From Akkermansia sp. (GTDB lineage Bacteria; Verrucomicrobiota; Verrucomicrobiia; Verrucomicrobiales; Akkermansiaceae), in assembly GCA_017415995.1 (NCBI GenBank), contig JAFQDN010000027.1, positions 1-40,982 of the forward strand: DNA of 40,982 nt, read 5' to 3'. The notes below the pieces were generated by a model that ran no database searches, was not told the DNA's origin, and saw only the letters and a list, made by a program, of their open reading frames with translations. Below, piece by piece: positions 11,988 to 19,582 of the stretch; position 1 is the first letter of the stretch, and each line of letters begins with the position of its first letter. The position numbers and the translations under genes are program-made.

Positions 11988-12733
11988 TACTCTTCAGATT
12001 TGATAAAGTCAAAGCCTTGCTGCTCAATTTGCGCAACCAACTCATATCCGGCAGTGCGGACTATTTTGCCTTTGTAGAGCACGTGGACAACATCCGGTTT
12101 GATGTAATCCAGCAAACGCTTGTAGTGAGTGATAATGACAAAGCTGCGGAACGGCGCCCGCATAGCATTCACGCCCTCTGATACTATTTTGAGTGCATCC
12201 ACATCCAAGCCACTATCCGTCTCATCCAAAATGGCGTAGCTGGGGTTCAGCATCATCATCTGCAATATATCGTTGCGCTTCTTTTCGCCACCGGAAAAGC
12301 CTTCATTGACGGCGCGTGCCGTAAATCGCGGATCCATATCCAAGGATTTCATCTTGGAGCGCATTTCTTTGTAAAAGGAAACAGCATCAAGTTCTTCTCC
12401 CTTAGGCATACGTGCTTGAAGTGCAGCCCTCATAAAGTTCGCGTTCGTCACGCCGGGCACTTCTACAGGGTATTGGAATGCCAGGAAGAGACCTGCTCGG
12501 CTTCTTTCATCCACGCTCATGGCAAAGAGGTCTTGGCCGTCCAATTCGGCACTGCCGGAGATAACCTCGTAATCCGGATGCCCGCAAAGCACTTTGGAAA
12601 GCGTGCTTTTGCCGGAACCATTCGGTCCCATAATGGCATGTACCTCCCCCTTGGGAATTTCCAAATTGATACCGTTGAGAATAGTTGCACCGTCTTTGAC
12701 GCGTGCGTGCAGATCTTTAATTATCAGACTCAT
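11987..12733 (-). CDS. sufC: SUF system ATPase SufC
   Basis: 248 residues; a soluble ABC-type ATPase that binds SufB and SufD and powers conformational change during Fe-S cluster assembly. Walker [10 protein letters not shown] (about 36-44), Q-loop [12 protein letters not shown] (about 88-99), ABC signature [13 protein letters not shown] (about 144-156), Walker [13 protein letters not shown] (about 165-176, with the family D-E-T-D), and H-loop [10 protein letters not shown] (about 198-207). All catalytic motifs are intact. Its first 17 bases overlap the end of the Fur-like gene, and its end overlaps sufB, so the three form a compact unit. Confidence 0.97.
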   Translation of the reverse strand: MSLIIKDLHARVKDGATILNGINLEIPKGEVHAIMGPNGSGKSTLSKVLCGHPDYEVISGSAELDGQDLFAMSVDERSRAGLFLAFQYPVEVPGVTNANFMRAALQARMPKGEELDAVSFYKEMRSKMKSLDMDPRFTARAVNEGFSGGEKKRNDILQMMMLNPSYAILDETDSGLDVDALKIVSEGVNAMRAPFRSFVIITHYKRLLDYIKPDVVHVLYKGKIVRTAGYELVAQIEQQGFDFIKSEE

Positions 12734-13193
12734 GTTTATGTTCGTGGAAATATTTATCGGGAATCATGCCATGCAGGTATGCCTCCATGGTATCCACCGT
12801 TACCCCCTCCGGCAAATCAAATACATCCGCAGGGGTCAGCCCGTGTTTTAAGCTGACATCTATAACGCGCTGGGTGCGGTCATCCATCAGGTGAATGTGC
12901 GGTACAACATTAGGACAATAGCGGCTCGGCCCATTGTCCGGGTGAAGGTGATTCACCAACTTTGCGCTTACCAATGCTTCCAAGCTATTGTAAATTGTTG
13001 CAAGCGATATTCCGGGCATAAGTTGTTTTGCCCTGTCGAATATTTGAGCGGCGGTCGGGTGGTCATCGGAATCGATGAGTACATCTATCACGATGCGTCG
13101 TTGCCGTGTCATTCGTAAACGAGAACAACGCATCATGAACGCCGGCGTCACGTTGCGTTTACAACTGCTTTGTGCATTTGAGGTCTTTTGCAT
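12717..13193 (-). CDS. Fur-family transcriptional regulator heading the SUF operon
   Basis: 158 residues from the ATG at 13193; internal ATGs at residues 20, 21 and 28 are possible starts, since family homology begins at [14 protein letters not shown]. The winged helix spans about 25-95 ([22 protein letters not shown] is the recognition region), and [23 protein letters not shown] matches the start of the dimerisation/metal domain. HIHL keeps a metal-type HxH, but the CxxC pair that binds structural zinc in most Fur/PerR proteins is replaced (MDDRTQ), and no C-terminal CxxC exists. The tail is His-rich ([10 protein letters not shown]). Being the first gene of the operon, it probably regulates suf genes and itself, sensing iron or peroxide; the signal is inferred. 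Confidence 0.85.
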   Translation of the reverse strand: MQKTSNAQSSCKRNVTPAFMMRCSRLRMTRQRRIVIDVLIDSDDHPTAAQIFDRAKQLMPGISLATIYNSLEALVSAKLVNHLHPDNGPSRYCPNVVPHIHLMDDRTQRVIDVSLKHGLTPADVFDLPEGVTVDTMEAYLHGMIPDKYFHEHKHESDN

Positions 13194-13231
13194 ACTGATT
13201 CGGTGGGAGCTTCCAGGCCTCCAGTGCGCAC

Positions 13232-13260
13232 ATTATAACGGTTCAAAGTGTAATTAGCAA
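13232..13260 (-). promoter_or_regulatory. Promoter of the Fur-SUF-ligA operon
   Basis: On the minus strand TTGCTA (13260-13255), a 17-base spacer and TATAAT (13237-13232). The ATG at 13193 lies 38 bases further on. It appears to serve the whole leftward gene run down to 4555. Confidence 0.65.
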
Positions 13261-13313
13261 GGCAAAAACTTGCGCATATTGCCCTTGTCATGTCAGTAAA
13301 GCGAGTTTTTTGC

Positions 13314-13342
13314 TTGCAGAATGAGCTTTGCTGTGGCAGAAT
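13314..13342 (+). promoter_or_regulatory. Candidate argJ promoter
   Basis: TTGCAG (13314-13319), a 17-base spacer and CAGAAT (13337-13342). It would start transcription near 13349. This excludes the upstream in-frame ATG at 13321 and supports 13378 as the argJ start. Confidence 0.4.
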
Positions 13343-13351
13343 CAGCACACA

Positions 13352-13367
13352 CAGAGCAGGGGCTCTG
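13352..13367 (+). promoter_or_regulatory. Short hairpin in the argJ leader
   Basis: CAGAGC and GCTCTG form a six-pair stem around an AGGG loop, ten bases before the argJ ATG and just after the predicted transcription start. It could influence translation initiation; no known riboswitch is recognised. Confidence 0.3.
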
Positions 13368-13377
13368 CTTATTTATT

Positions 13378-14634
13378 ATGTCTGCTGGCTCATTCAAAGA
13401 AATTCAGGGCGGTGTAACAGCCGCAAAGGGGTTCGTTGCAAATGCATTGGCATGCGGCATTAAAAAACCGACTGCCACGCGTTTGGATTTGGCACTTGTC
13501 TATTCCACATTGCCGACAACTTCTTCCGGAACTTTTACTACAAACAGAGTGCGCGCTGCATGTGTGCGCGTTAGTCAAAACCATTTAAGGAGAGGTAACA
13601 TACGTGCCATTGTGGCAAACAGCGGTAATGCCAATGCCTGCACCGGAGCAGCCGGTGTAGCCGTTGCTCGCAGGGAGTGTTCCATTGTGGCCAAAGAACT
13701 CGGACTTTCTCCTTCAGAAGTAGCCGTTTGTTCTACCGGTGTTATCGGATTGCCGATGCCCATGGTGCGAATCGAACCACGTTTGCCTGAGCTGTGTAAA
13801 GATTTGAGCGCAGAGAAGGGACATGATGTTGCATCCGCCATTATTACCAGCGACACGAGAGAAAAGGAAGTTGCCGTAGAGTTGGAAATCGGAGGTAAAA
13901 TTGTCAGAATCGGTTCTTGCTGTAAGGGAGCCGGTATGATTGCGCCCTGCATGGCAACAATGATTTGTTTGGTCTGTACGGATGCCGCCGTCAATCGCGC
14001 AGATTTGGACAGCATTGTTAAATCCGGAGTTTCGGAGACGTTCAACCGCATCACGATTGATGGCGATATGAGCACAAATGACACTTGCTTAGTCATGGCA
14101 AACGGTGCCTCCGGAGTGGAGCTTTCACCCGGTGCTCCCGGTTGGGATGATTTCTGCGCAGCATTGCGCTACGTCCTGATGGAACAAGCCAAACATATCG
14201 TGCAGGACGGTGAGCGTGTCACCAAGTATGTTACCGTGCGCGTAGAAGGTGCGCCCTCCGGGGCAGAAGCAAAGCGCGTGGCGGAAGGCGTGGCTAAGTC
14301 CTCGCTTGTTAAGAGCTCATGGAACGGCGGAGACCCCAACTGGGGACGCATTATTCATGCGGTAGGTTACAGCGGCAAGCGCGTAAAAGAAGAACTTGTG
14401 GATATTGACATTGCCGGGTTGCCCGCCTGCCGTGGTGGCGAGCAAACGGATACTCCCAGTGATGATTTGCGTGAGCGGGTGCAGGCTCGCGAATTCGAGG
14501 TGCGCATCAATCTGAATATGGGAGAACATGAATATACCGTTTATACTACCGACCTCTCTCCGGAGTATGTGGACTTCAACCGTTCTGAATACGCGTACTG
14601 GAATCAGGCTAAACAAGACGGTCTGACCCGCTGA
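13378..14634 (+). CDS. argJ: Bifunctional ornithine acetyltransferase / N-acetylglutamate synthase ArgJ
   Basis: 418 residues from the ATG at 13378; family homology begins at FKEIQGGVTAAKGF. ArgJ moves the acetyl group from N-acetylornithine to glutamate, recycling it in arginine synthesis, and may also use acetyl-CoA. The precursor self-cleaves before a catalytic Thr, here Thr194 in KGAGMIAPCMATM (the family usually has Asn where Cys191 is). Other signatures: AIVANSGNANACTGAAG (about 77-93), DGDMSTNDTCLVMANG, and a C-terminal SSWNGGDPNWGRIIHAVGYSG. The last residues read EYAYWNQAKQDGLTR. It stands alone, divergent from the SUF operon, and is followed by a strong hairpin. Confidence 0.95.
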   Translation: MSAGSFKEIQGGVTAAKGFVANALACGIKKPTATRLDLALVYSTLPTTSSGTFTTNRVRAACVRVSQNHLRRGNIRAIVANSGNANACTGAAGVAVARRECSIVAKELGLSPSEVAVCSTGVIGLPMPMVRIEPRLPELCKDLSAEKGHDVASAIITSDTREKEVAVELEIGGKIVRIGSCCKGAGMIAPCMATMICLVCTDAAVNRADLDSIVKSGVSETFNRITIDGDMSTNDTCLVMANGASGVELSPGAPGWDDFCAALRYVLMEQAKHIVQDGERVTKYVTVRVEGAPSGAEAKRVAEGVAKSSLVKSSWNGGDPNWGRIIHAVGYSGKRVKEELVDIDIAGLPACRGGEQTDTPSDDLRERVQAREFEVRINLNMGEHEYTVYTTDLSPEYVDFNRSEYAYWNQAKQDGLTR

Positions 14635-14645
14635 TTTTTTTATCA

Positions 14646-14688
14646 AAAAGGAGGATGGCAAGCGAAAATACCTTGCCATCTTCCTTTT
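14646..14688 (+). terminator. Hairpin terminator after argJ
   Basis: A 17-pair stem with one G:T: AAAAGGAGGATGGCAAG (14646-14662) pairs with CTTGCCATCTTCCTTTT (14672-14688) around a nine-base loop. The U-tract is the 3' end of the stem itself. Confidence 0.75.
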
Positions 14689-14701
14689 GCCGTGCTATAT
14701 A
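14673..14701 (+). promoter_or_regulatory. Promoter overlapping the argJ terminator
   Basis: TTGCCA (14673-14678), a 17-base spacer ending in TGC (extended -10) and TATATA (14696-14701), 21 bases before the phosphoesterase ATG. The -35 element is the 3' arm of the argJ terminator stem. Confidence 0.45.
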
Positions 14702-14722
14702 TAGCAGAGCAAAGTATTTTTT

Positions 14723-15502
14723 ATGTCACGAACAGCTATTATAAGCGATATTCATTCTAATTATCACGCTCTCTACGCCGTGATGACGGATGCTTTTGAG
14801 CAGGAACGGTGTACGGATGTCGCTTGCCTCGGAGATATTGTCGGGTATAATGCGTACCCCGGCACGTGTGTTGACTACATCAGGGAGCTGAACTGTCCGG
14901 TTGTAAAAGGCAACCATGATGCTGAAGTTGTCAATCCTGTCTACGAAAAGATGAACACTATGGCTCGCGAGGCCATGGAATGGACGGTACAACAACTGAG
15001 TGAGGAACAGCTGCAATGGCTTGCAAGACTTCAGTATCAGAGAATTGTGCGTCCTTCCGGTGTCGCTACGGGGTCTTTTACCATTGTGCATTCTACGCTG
15101 GATCAACCGAAAGCTTGGAATTACATCATCAACGCCAATGATGCAGCCGGTAACTTTTCGCGTCAATTTTCGCAACTTTGCTTTCATGGGCATACGCACG
15201 TGCCCAAAGTGTATGCGTGGGACGGCCGACACGCAGCAGAGGATTACGAAGTAAAGCACCGTTTGGTTATGAACGGCTATACGGAGCTGCAGCCCACGCC
15301 GGGATATAAGTTTTTCATCAACGTAGGTTCCGTTGGGCAACCCCGCGATAATGACCCCCGAGCATGCTATGCCATATATGATACAGATGCAAACTTGGTG
15401 ATTATGAAGCGTGTTGAGTACGATATAGCGGGAGCGCAAGCCGCTATTTTGGAAGCCGGATTGCCGTCATATCTGGCGGAAAGATTGGAACGAGGTTGCT
15501 AA
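14723..15502 (+). CDS. Calcineurin-like metallophosphoesterase
   Basis: 259 residues with the complete binuclear metallophosphatase motif set: DIHSN (9-13), GDIVGYN (about 37-43), GNHD (about 62-65), VHST (about 114-117) and FHGHTHVPK (about 154-162). Such proteins are cytosolic phosphodiesterases or phosphatases; members of this length and motif order are often annotated as YfcE/ApaH-like, but no substrate can be named. A later block (FINVGSVGQPRDNDPRACY) is common to the bacterial single-domain group. First of three co-directional genes; 28 bases precede the LptF/G-type permease. Confidence 0.88.
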   Translation: MSRTAIISDIHSNYHALYAVMTDAFEQERCTDVACLGDIVGYNAYPGTCVDYIRELNCPVVKGNHDAEVVNPVYEKMNTMAREAMEWTVQQLSEEQLQWLARLQYQRIVRPSGVATGSFTIVHSTLDQPKAWNYIINANDAAGNFSRQFSQLCFHGHTHVPKVYAWDGRHAAEDYEVKHRLVMNGYTELQPTPGYKFFINVGSVGQPRDNDPRACYAIYDTDANLVIMKRVEYDIAGAQAAILEAGLPSYLAERLERGC

Positions 15503-15530
15503 GTAAACATGTATTCCGGAGAGTCTGGTT

Positions 15531-16895
15531 GTGAGTAACATTATTAAAAGTTTTTTGCCCGTGCTGGTATTTTTTGCTATCGGCGCGTTACTTTCATTGT
15601 ACTTGGTTCCGGCTGAATTGGAGCAAATGAAGTGGGAAGTTCCCGGCATGCCGGAAAGTTACCCGATAGAACAGCTCTGCCGTCCGATATTCCTGCTGTT
15701 GTTATGCTTTTTGCCATTTATCGGTGCCATTTTATATTCCTTCATGGGGACAATGGACCGCTACATGTCGCGCAATTTCATCTCCTATTTCCTGATGTGC
15801 ACGCTGATTTTGCTGCTCATCTATATACTGGCAGATTTTACCGACAATATGGAGCGATTCCGCTCCAAGTTTGATGACCCCGTTGTTCAGGCTCTCAAGT
15901 TCTATGGGTCGCAAATGCCCATGTTCTTGTACCAAATTTTACCTTATACACTGATGATGGGCACCATGTGGTGCCTCAGCAAGTTGTCCGGAACATGTGA
16001 GATTACAGGCATGATGCAGTCCGGTCGATCCTTGTTGAGACTTTGCATGCCCATCTTTCTCTTCGGCAGCCTCGTTTCCGTTGCCTACGGCATTTTCGGT
16101 TTCCACTGGGCTCCCAATGGTATGTTATACCGCCAATTACAGCTTAAACAGGAAAAAAATGCTGACGGTTCAGCCCAGGCCATTATTTACCGAAGCGAAA
16201 CCTATGCACGGCACTGGAATATCCGCAAGCCTTCAACGATTGACGACCCGGGTAGGCCTATGCAAGATTTGGTCATCAAGCAGTTTGATAAAAAGAATCC
16301 GGGGTTACAACTGCGGCAGTACCATGCCAAGAAGGCAGTTTGGAACAAGGCGGATGCCACATGGACCTTATACGATGTGTACGTTCATGATATTGCGCCA
16401 CCTAATGTCAGACCCTGTGATGGCAAGAAATACGATAGCCTCGTATGCGATTTCGGAGAAAAGCCATACCAGATAATCAGTCCCGGAGCAGGGGGGCGCA
16501 TTGATGCCATGGGCACCTCTGTGCTTTATGAATACATTAAATCCGGTGCAGGCTCACGTGAAGACAGATACAAGAAACGCACCGAGTGGCACGTACGTAT
16601 TGCACGTATTTTCAGCTGTATAGTTTTGATTTTGCTTGCTATTCCGAGTTCCGTGACGTTCCAACGCCGCGGCACCATGAAAGGAATCGGCATTGCCGTT
16701 GTTCTGGCAGCGCTCATGCTGTTCTTGTACCGTGTATTCCCATCTCTCGGCGAAGCCGGCATTATCCAAGCATGGATAAGCGCATGGATTCCGAATGTTA
16801 TATATACGGCTATTGCCATATACTTATTCCGCACTAATTTAGCGCATCGTTCTTTCAAGGAATGGATGAGAGCGCGGCTTAAAGGCGAGGCATGA
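15531..16895 (+). CDS. LptF/LptG-family (YjgP/YjgQ) permease
   Basis: 454 residues, GTG start at 15531 with GGAGAG 8-9 bases upstream. Proteins of this family form the inner-membrane core of the LptB2FG complex, which extracts lipopolysaccharide toward the outer membrane. Visible: an N-terminal membrane pair ahead of the usual family start, then DRYMSRNFISYFLMCTLILL (family helix 1) and FLYQILPYTLMMGTMWCLSKL. A large periplasmic jellyroll-like region follows (about 195-345), then three C-terminal helices (RIARIFSCIVLILLAIPSSV onward). The extra N-terminal hydrophobic segment (residues 5-25 and 48-70) is unusual for LptG. Whether it is LptF or LptG is not decidable here. Overlaps the HAD gene by four bases. 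Confidence 0.8.
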   Translation: MSNIIKSFLPVLVFFAIGALLSLYLVPAELEQMKWEVPGMPESYPIEQLCRPIFLLLLCFLPFIGAILYSFMGTMDRYMSRNFISYFLMCTLILLLIYILADFTDNMERFRSKFDDPVVQALKFYGSQMPMFLYQILPYTLMMGTMWCLSKLSGTCEITGMMQSGRSLLRLCMPIFLFGSLVSVAYGIFGFHWAPNGMLYRQLQLKQEKNADGSAQAIIYRSETYARHWNIRKPSTIDDPGRPMQDLVIKQFDKKNPGLQLRQYHAKKAVWNKADATWTLYDVYVHDIAPPNVRPCDGKKYDSLVCDFGEKPYQIISPGAGGRIDAMGTSVLYEYIKSGAGSREDRYKKRTEWHVRIARIFSCIVLILLAIPSSVTFQRRGTMKGIGIAVVLAALMLFLYRVFPSLGEAGIIQAWISAWIPNVIYTAIAIYLFRTNLAHRSFKEWMRARLKGEA

Positions 16896-17548
16896 AGAAC
16901 GTTCAGGCTGTTATATTTGATTTCGATGGCGTTTTGGTAGATACCGAATGGGCTATCTATCAATCGTGGGTGCGCCTATTTGAGCGTGAGGGGCAACACA
17001 TCTCCATTGAAACATATTCTCCTTGTCTGGGAGCAGGTTATTCTCATTGGAATCCGGCAGAGCATTTGGAATCTCTTACCGGTAAGAAATACGACTGGGA
17101 GGTGGAAACTCCGGCAAGGCAAGCTAAGCTTGAGGCAGATTTAGCACTTACGGGCTTAATGCCAGGAGCCATCGAGTTGCTGGATTTGTGCGATTCGTTA
17201 CATATCCCTATGGCCGTTGCTTCGTCGTCTTCTTCTCGCTGGGTGCACGGCTGGTTGACTCGCTTGGGTATCATGCAACGCTTCAAAGGTGTTTTTACCC
17301 GTACGGATGGTTTCCCGGTTAAACCCAATCCCGCCTTGTTTCTTGCTGCTCGCGAGTGCCTCTGTGTTCAACCTGAACATTGTCTTATTGTCGAGGACTC
17401 GGAAAATGGCACCATAGCAGCCCGGAATGCAGGTATTCCTTGCGTAGCTATACCGAATAGACTCACGGTTTATTCCGATTTGTCCCGTGCTCAGTTTCAT
17501 ATCGATTGTCTTTCAGCTCTTGCTGCCGCTATTTCCGCCTCACGCTGA
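16892..17548 (+). CDS. HAD-superfamily phosphatase/phosphomutase-like hydrolase
   Basis: 218 residues. Motif I FDFDGVLVDTE (9-19) has the nucleophile Asp10 and the acid/base Asp12. Motif II is VASSSSSR (about 109-116), the motif III Lys is in FPVKPNPALF (about 145-154), and motif IV is VEDSENG (about 168-174). The helical cap after motif I makes it subfamily IA, close to beta-phosphoglucomutase and gph-type phosphatases. Substrate not predictable. Its ATG overlaps the permease stop (ATGA), suggesting coupled translation. About 200 bases without a gene follow. Confidence 0.85.
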   Translation: MKNVQAVIFDFDGVLVDTEWAIYQSWVRLFEREGQHISIETYSPCLGAGYSHWNPAEHLESLTGKKYDWEVETPARQAKLEADLALTGLMPGAIELLDLCDSLHIPMAVASSSSSRWVHGWLTRLGIMQRFKGVFTRTDGFPVKPNPALFLAARECLCVQPEHCLIVEDSENGTIAARNAGIPCVAIPNRLTVYSDLSRAQFHIDCLSALAAAISASR

Positions 17549-17713
17549 TTTTCCGATGTCTTGCCCGCGCCGGTTGTAAATTTTCAATTCTCGTGGCTCT
17601 TTATCCGGTGCAGTGTATGTATGTTAATATAACTTACAACTTCGCATAATATATGTAATGCAAAATTATTTTACTGAAAAAAGCACTATCGGATATGCAG
17701 TCGAACTTTCCGC

Positions 17714-17741
17714 TTGAAAAGCGGAATGAAGTTGCTAGAAT
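17714..17741 (+). promoter_or_regulatory. Promoter of the Gld-like ABC operon
   Basis: TTGAAA (17714-17719), a 16-base spacer ending TGC, and TAGAAT (17736-17741), an extended -10. The ATG is only 11 bases downstream. The -35 region lies in a small inverted repeat (TTCCGCTTGAAAAGCGGAA, 17708-17726), a possible operator. The rest of 17549-17713 is AT-rich without other visible features. Confidence 0.5.
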
Positions 17742-17752
17742 AAAGGACGCGT

Positions 17753-18694
17753 ATGAGCATGGTAGTAGCAGAACACTTACACAAGACCTTCGGACGATTC
17801 ACCGCCGTCAAGGATGCAAGTTTCCGAATAGAAAAAGGAGAAATTGTTGGATTTCTCGGGCCGAACGGCGCCGGGAAAACGACCACAATGAAAATGCTCA
17901 CCGGATACCTGCCACCGACCGCCGGGACAGCAAGCATAGCCGGTCATGACATATTGGACGAACCGGTAGAATCGCGACGACACTTAGGCTACATGCCTGA
18001 AAACGTACCGTTGTATGACGACATGCGCGTAACGGATTATCTGATATACCGTGCTCAGCTCAAAGGATTGCGCGGTGGCGACGTACGCACACAAGTCGGT
18101 TATGTGATTGACAAATGCGGACTGGAACCAAAGCGCAAGAACCTAATCAGCACCTTATCGAAAGGCTACCGACAACGCGTAGGACTAGCAGACGCCCTGC
18201 TCGGCAAGCCTGATTTGCTGATACTGGATGAACCGACTAACGGACTGGATCCCAACCAGATACGTCAAATACGCGAACTGATACGCTCATTAGCAGAAGA
18301 CCACACGGTAATATTGTCCACACACATTCTGAGTGAAGTGGAAATGATATGTAACAAAGTCATTATCATAGACCAAGGCGAGATTAAGGCTGCTGATACC
18401 CCGCTGAATCTCACCCGCGGATTAAGAGCAGCCGGGCGAGTTTCCATCGAATTTAAGGGAGATTTGGATGTTGTGGTAAAGGAATTAGAAGCCTTTGCAC
18501 CGGTCAAAAAAGTCATCGTCGAAGAGACTTTGCCCGGAGGATGGCACAGATTACTGGTTCGAGCAGAACCCGGAACCGATACAAGAGAAAAGGCTGCCGC
18601 GATTACAGCCGCACACGGTTTTGCCACACGCCACATATACCGCCATATTCCCAGTTTGGAAGACGTGTTTGTTGAAATGACACGCCGCGACTGA
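17753..18694 (+). CDS. ABC transporter ATPase, GldA-like
   Basis: 313 residues; the nucleotide-binding subunit of an ABC-2-type exporter. Walker A GPNGAGKTT (about 41-49), Q-loop MPENVPLYDD (about 83-92), signature LSKGYRQRVGLADALL (about 138-153), Walker B LLILDEPTNGLDP (about 158-170) and H-loop ILSTHILSEVEM (about 189-200). The C-terminal 90 residues are the regulatory extension typical of GldA/NatA-like ATPases. The three following genes encode a permease, a GldG-like protein and a DUF4340-like protein, the usual partners. In Bacteroidetes this set supports gliding, but it is widespread in non-gliders, so gliding is not implied. Confidence 0.92.
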   Translation: MSMVVAEHLHKTFGRFTAVKDASFRIEKGEIVGFLGPNGAGKTTTMKMLTGYLPPTAGTASIAGHDILDEPVESRRHLGYMPENVPLYDDMRVTDYLIYRAQLKGLRGGDVRTQVGYVIDKCGLEPKRKNLISTLSKGYRQRVGLADALLGKPDLLILDEPTNGLDPNQIRQIRELIRSLAEDHTVILSTHILSEVEMICNKVIIIDQGEIKAADTPLNLTRGLRAAGRVSIEFKGDLDVVVKELEAFAPVKKVIVEETLPGGWHRLLVRAEPGTDTREKAAAITAAHGFATRHIYRHIPSLEDVFVEMTRRD

Positions 18695-18719
18695 TTATAT
18701 TATATCCAATTGCAAAGCA

Positions 18720-19550
18720 ATGAAAAACGACACCACTCTTAACAAAGTAAAGCGCAATCTTGTCAATTATTTATCAACACTTTGGGTAATTTACCTCAAA
18801 GAGTTGCGTGGCTATCTTTGCGTGCCATTCGGATGGGTGATTCTGACCTGCACCATGGGAATACAAGGCCTTATGTTGCAGGCAGTATTGGAAACCATGA
18901 CCCAAGCAACCGGCAACGGCGTCATGTTCCACATGATGGACAGCCTATTCTTCCTATTACTCTTTATCTTCATCTTCCCGCTCATTACCATGAGAACCTT
19001 TGCGGAAGAGGAAAGACTCGGCACGCTCGAAGGCTTGCTCACAGCCCCCGTAACAACAACTCAAATCCTTTTGGGTAAATACTTTGCAGCATATTCATTC
19101 TATCTCATTATTTGGCTGCCCATGCTGCTTTATCCTTGGATGAGCGAAATTGGCAATCTTTACACATACACCCGTTACGGAGAGCATTGTGAAACGACCA
19201 TCACCTACATGTTGGCCGACTGGATAGGTGCATACTCCATTCTCGCACTCACGGGTGCTTTCTTTGTTGCACTGGGCATCTTGTGTTCTTCTGTAACCCG
19301 CAGCCAAATTATTGCGGCAATTTTCTGTACCTGCCTCATGATTATGTACTACTTCATGGGACGCGTAACAGAATTGTGGGGAGAATTCCCCGCAGCGCCC
19401 ATCTTCCATTATATATCATGGTCTGAGCAATTCAAAGCATTCACAAGTGGTGCTTTGGATACACGGCCTTTGGTATTGTACCTGACGATGACAATCTGCA
19501 CACTCGCCCTGACCAAACGATTGGTCGACTATCGCCGTTGGACCCGCTGA
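18720..19550 (+). CDS. ABC-2-type permease, GldF-like
   Basis: 276 residues with six predicted membrane helices. The hallmark ITMRTFAEEERLGTLEGLLTAPVTTTQILLGK (read in pieces, about 81-112) is the cytoplasmic coupling segment of ABC-2 permeases of the GldF/YhaP type. Starts 25 bases after the ATPase, so the two form one transporter. It begins with a charged cytoplasmic stretch, and the first helix is around residues 31-55. It ends with a basic tail (LVDYRRWTR). The substrate is unknown. Confidence 0.9.
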   Translation: MKNDTTLNKVKRNLVNYLSTLWVIYLKELRGYLCVPFGWVILTCTMGIQGLMLQAVLETMTQATGNGVMFHMMDSLFFLLLFIFIFPLITMRTFAEEERLGTLEGLLTAPVTTTQILLGKYFAAYSFYLIIWLPMLLYPWMSEIGNLYTYTRYGEHCETTITYMLADWIGAYSILALTGAFFVALGILCSSVTRSQIIAAIFCTCLMIMYYFMGRVTELWGEFPAAPIFHYISWSEQFKAFTSGALDTRPLVLYLTMTICTLALTKRLVDYRRWTR

Positions 19551-19582
19551 TTACTCACCCCCCTTCCCTTAACTGAAACTTT

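Noticed and set aside
13259..13286. Inverted repeat GGCAA...TTGCC between the suf promoter and argJ, considered as a Fur operator
   Set aside because: The arms are only five bases long with a 13-base spacer, and they do not resemble a Fur or PerR box.
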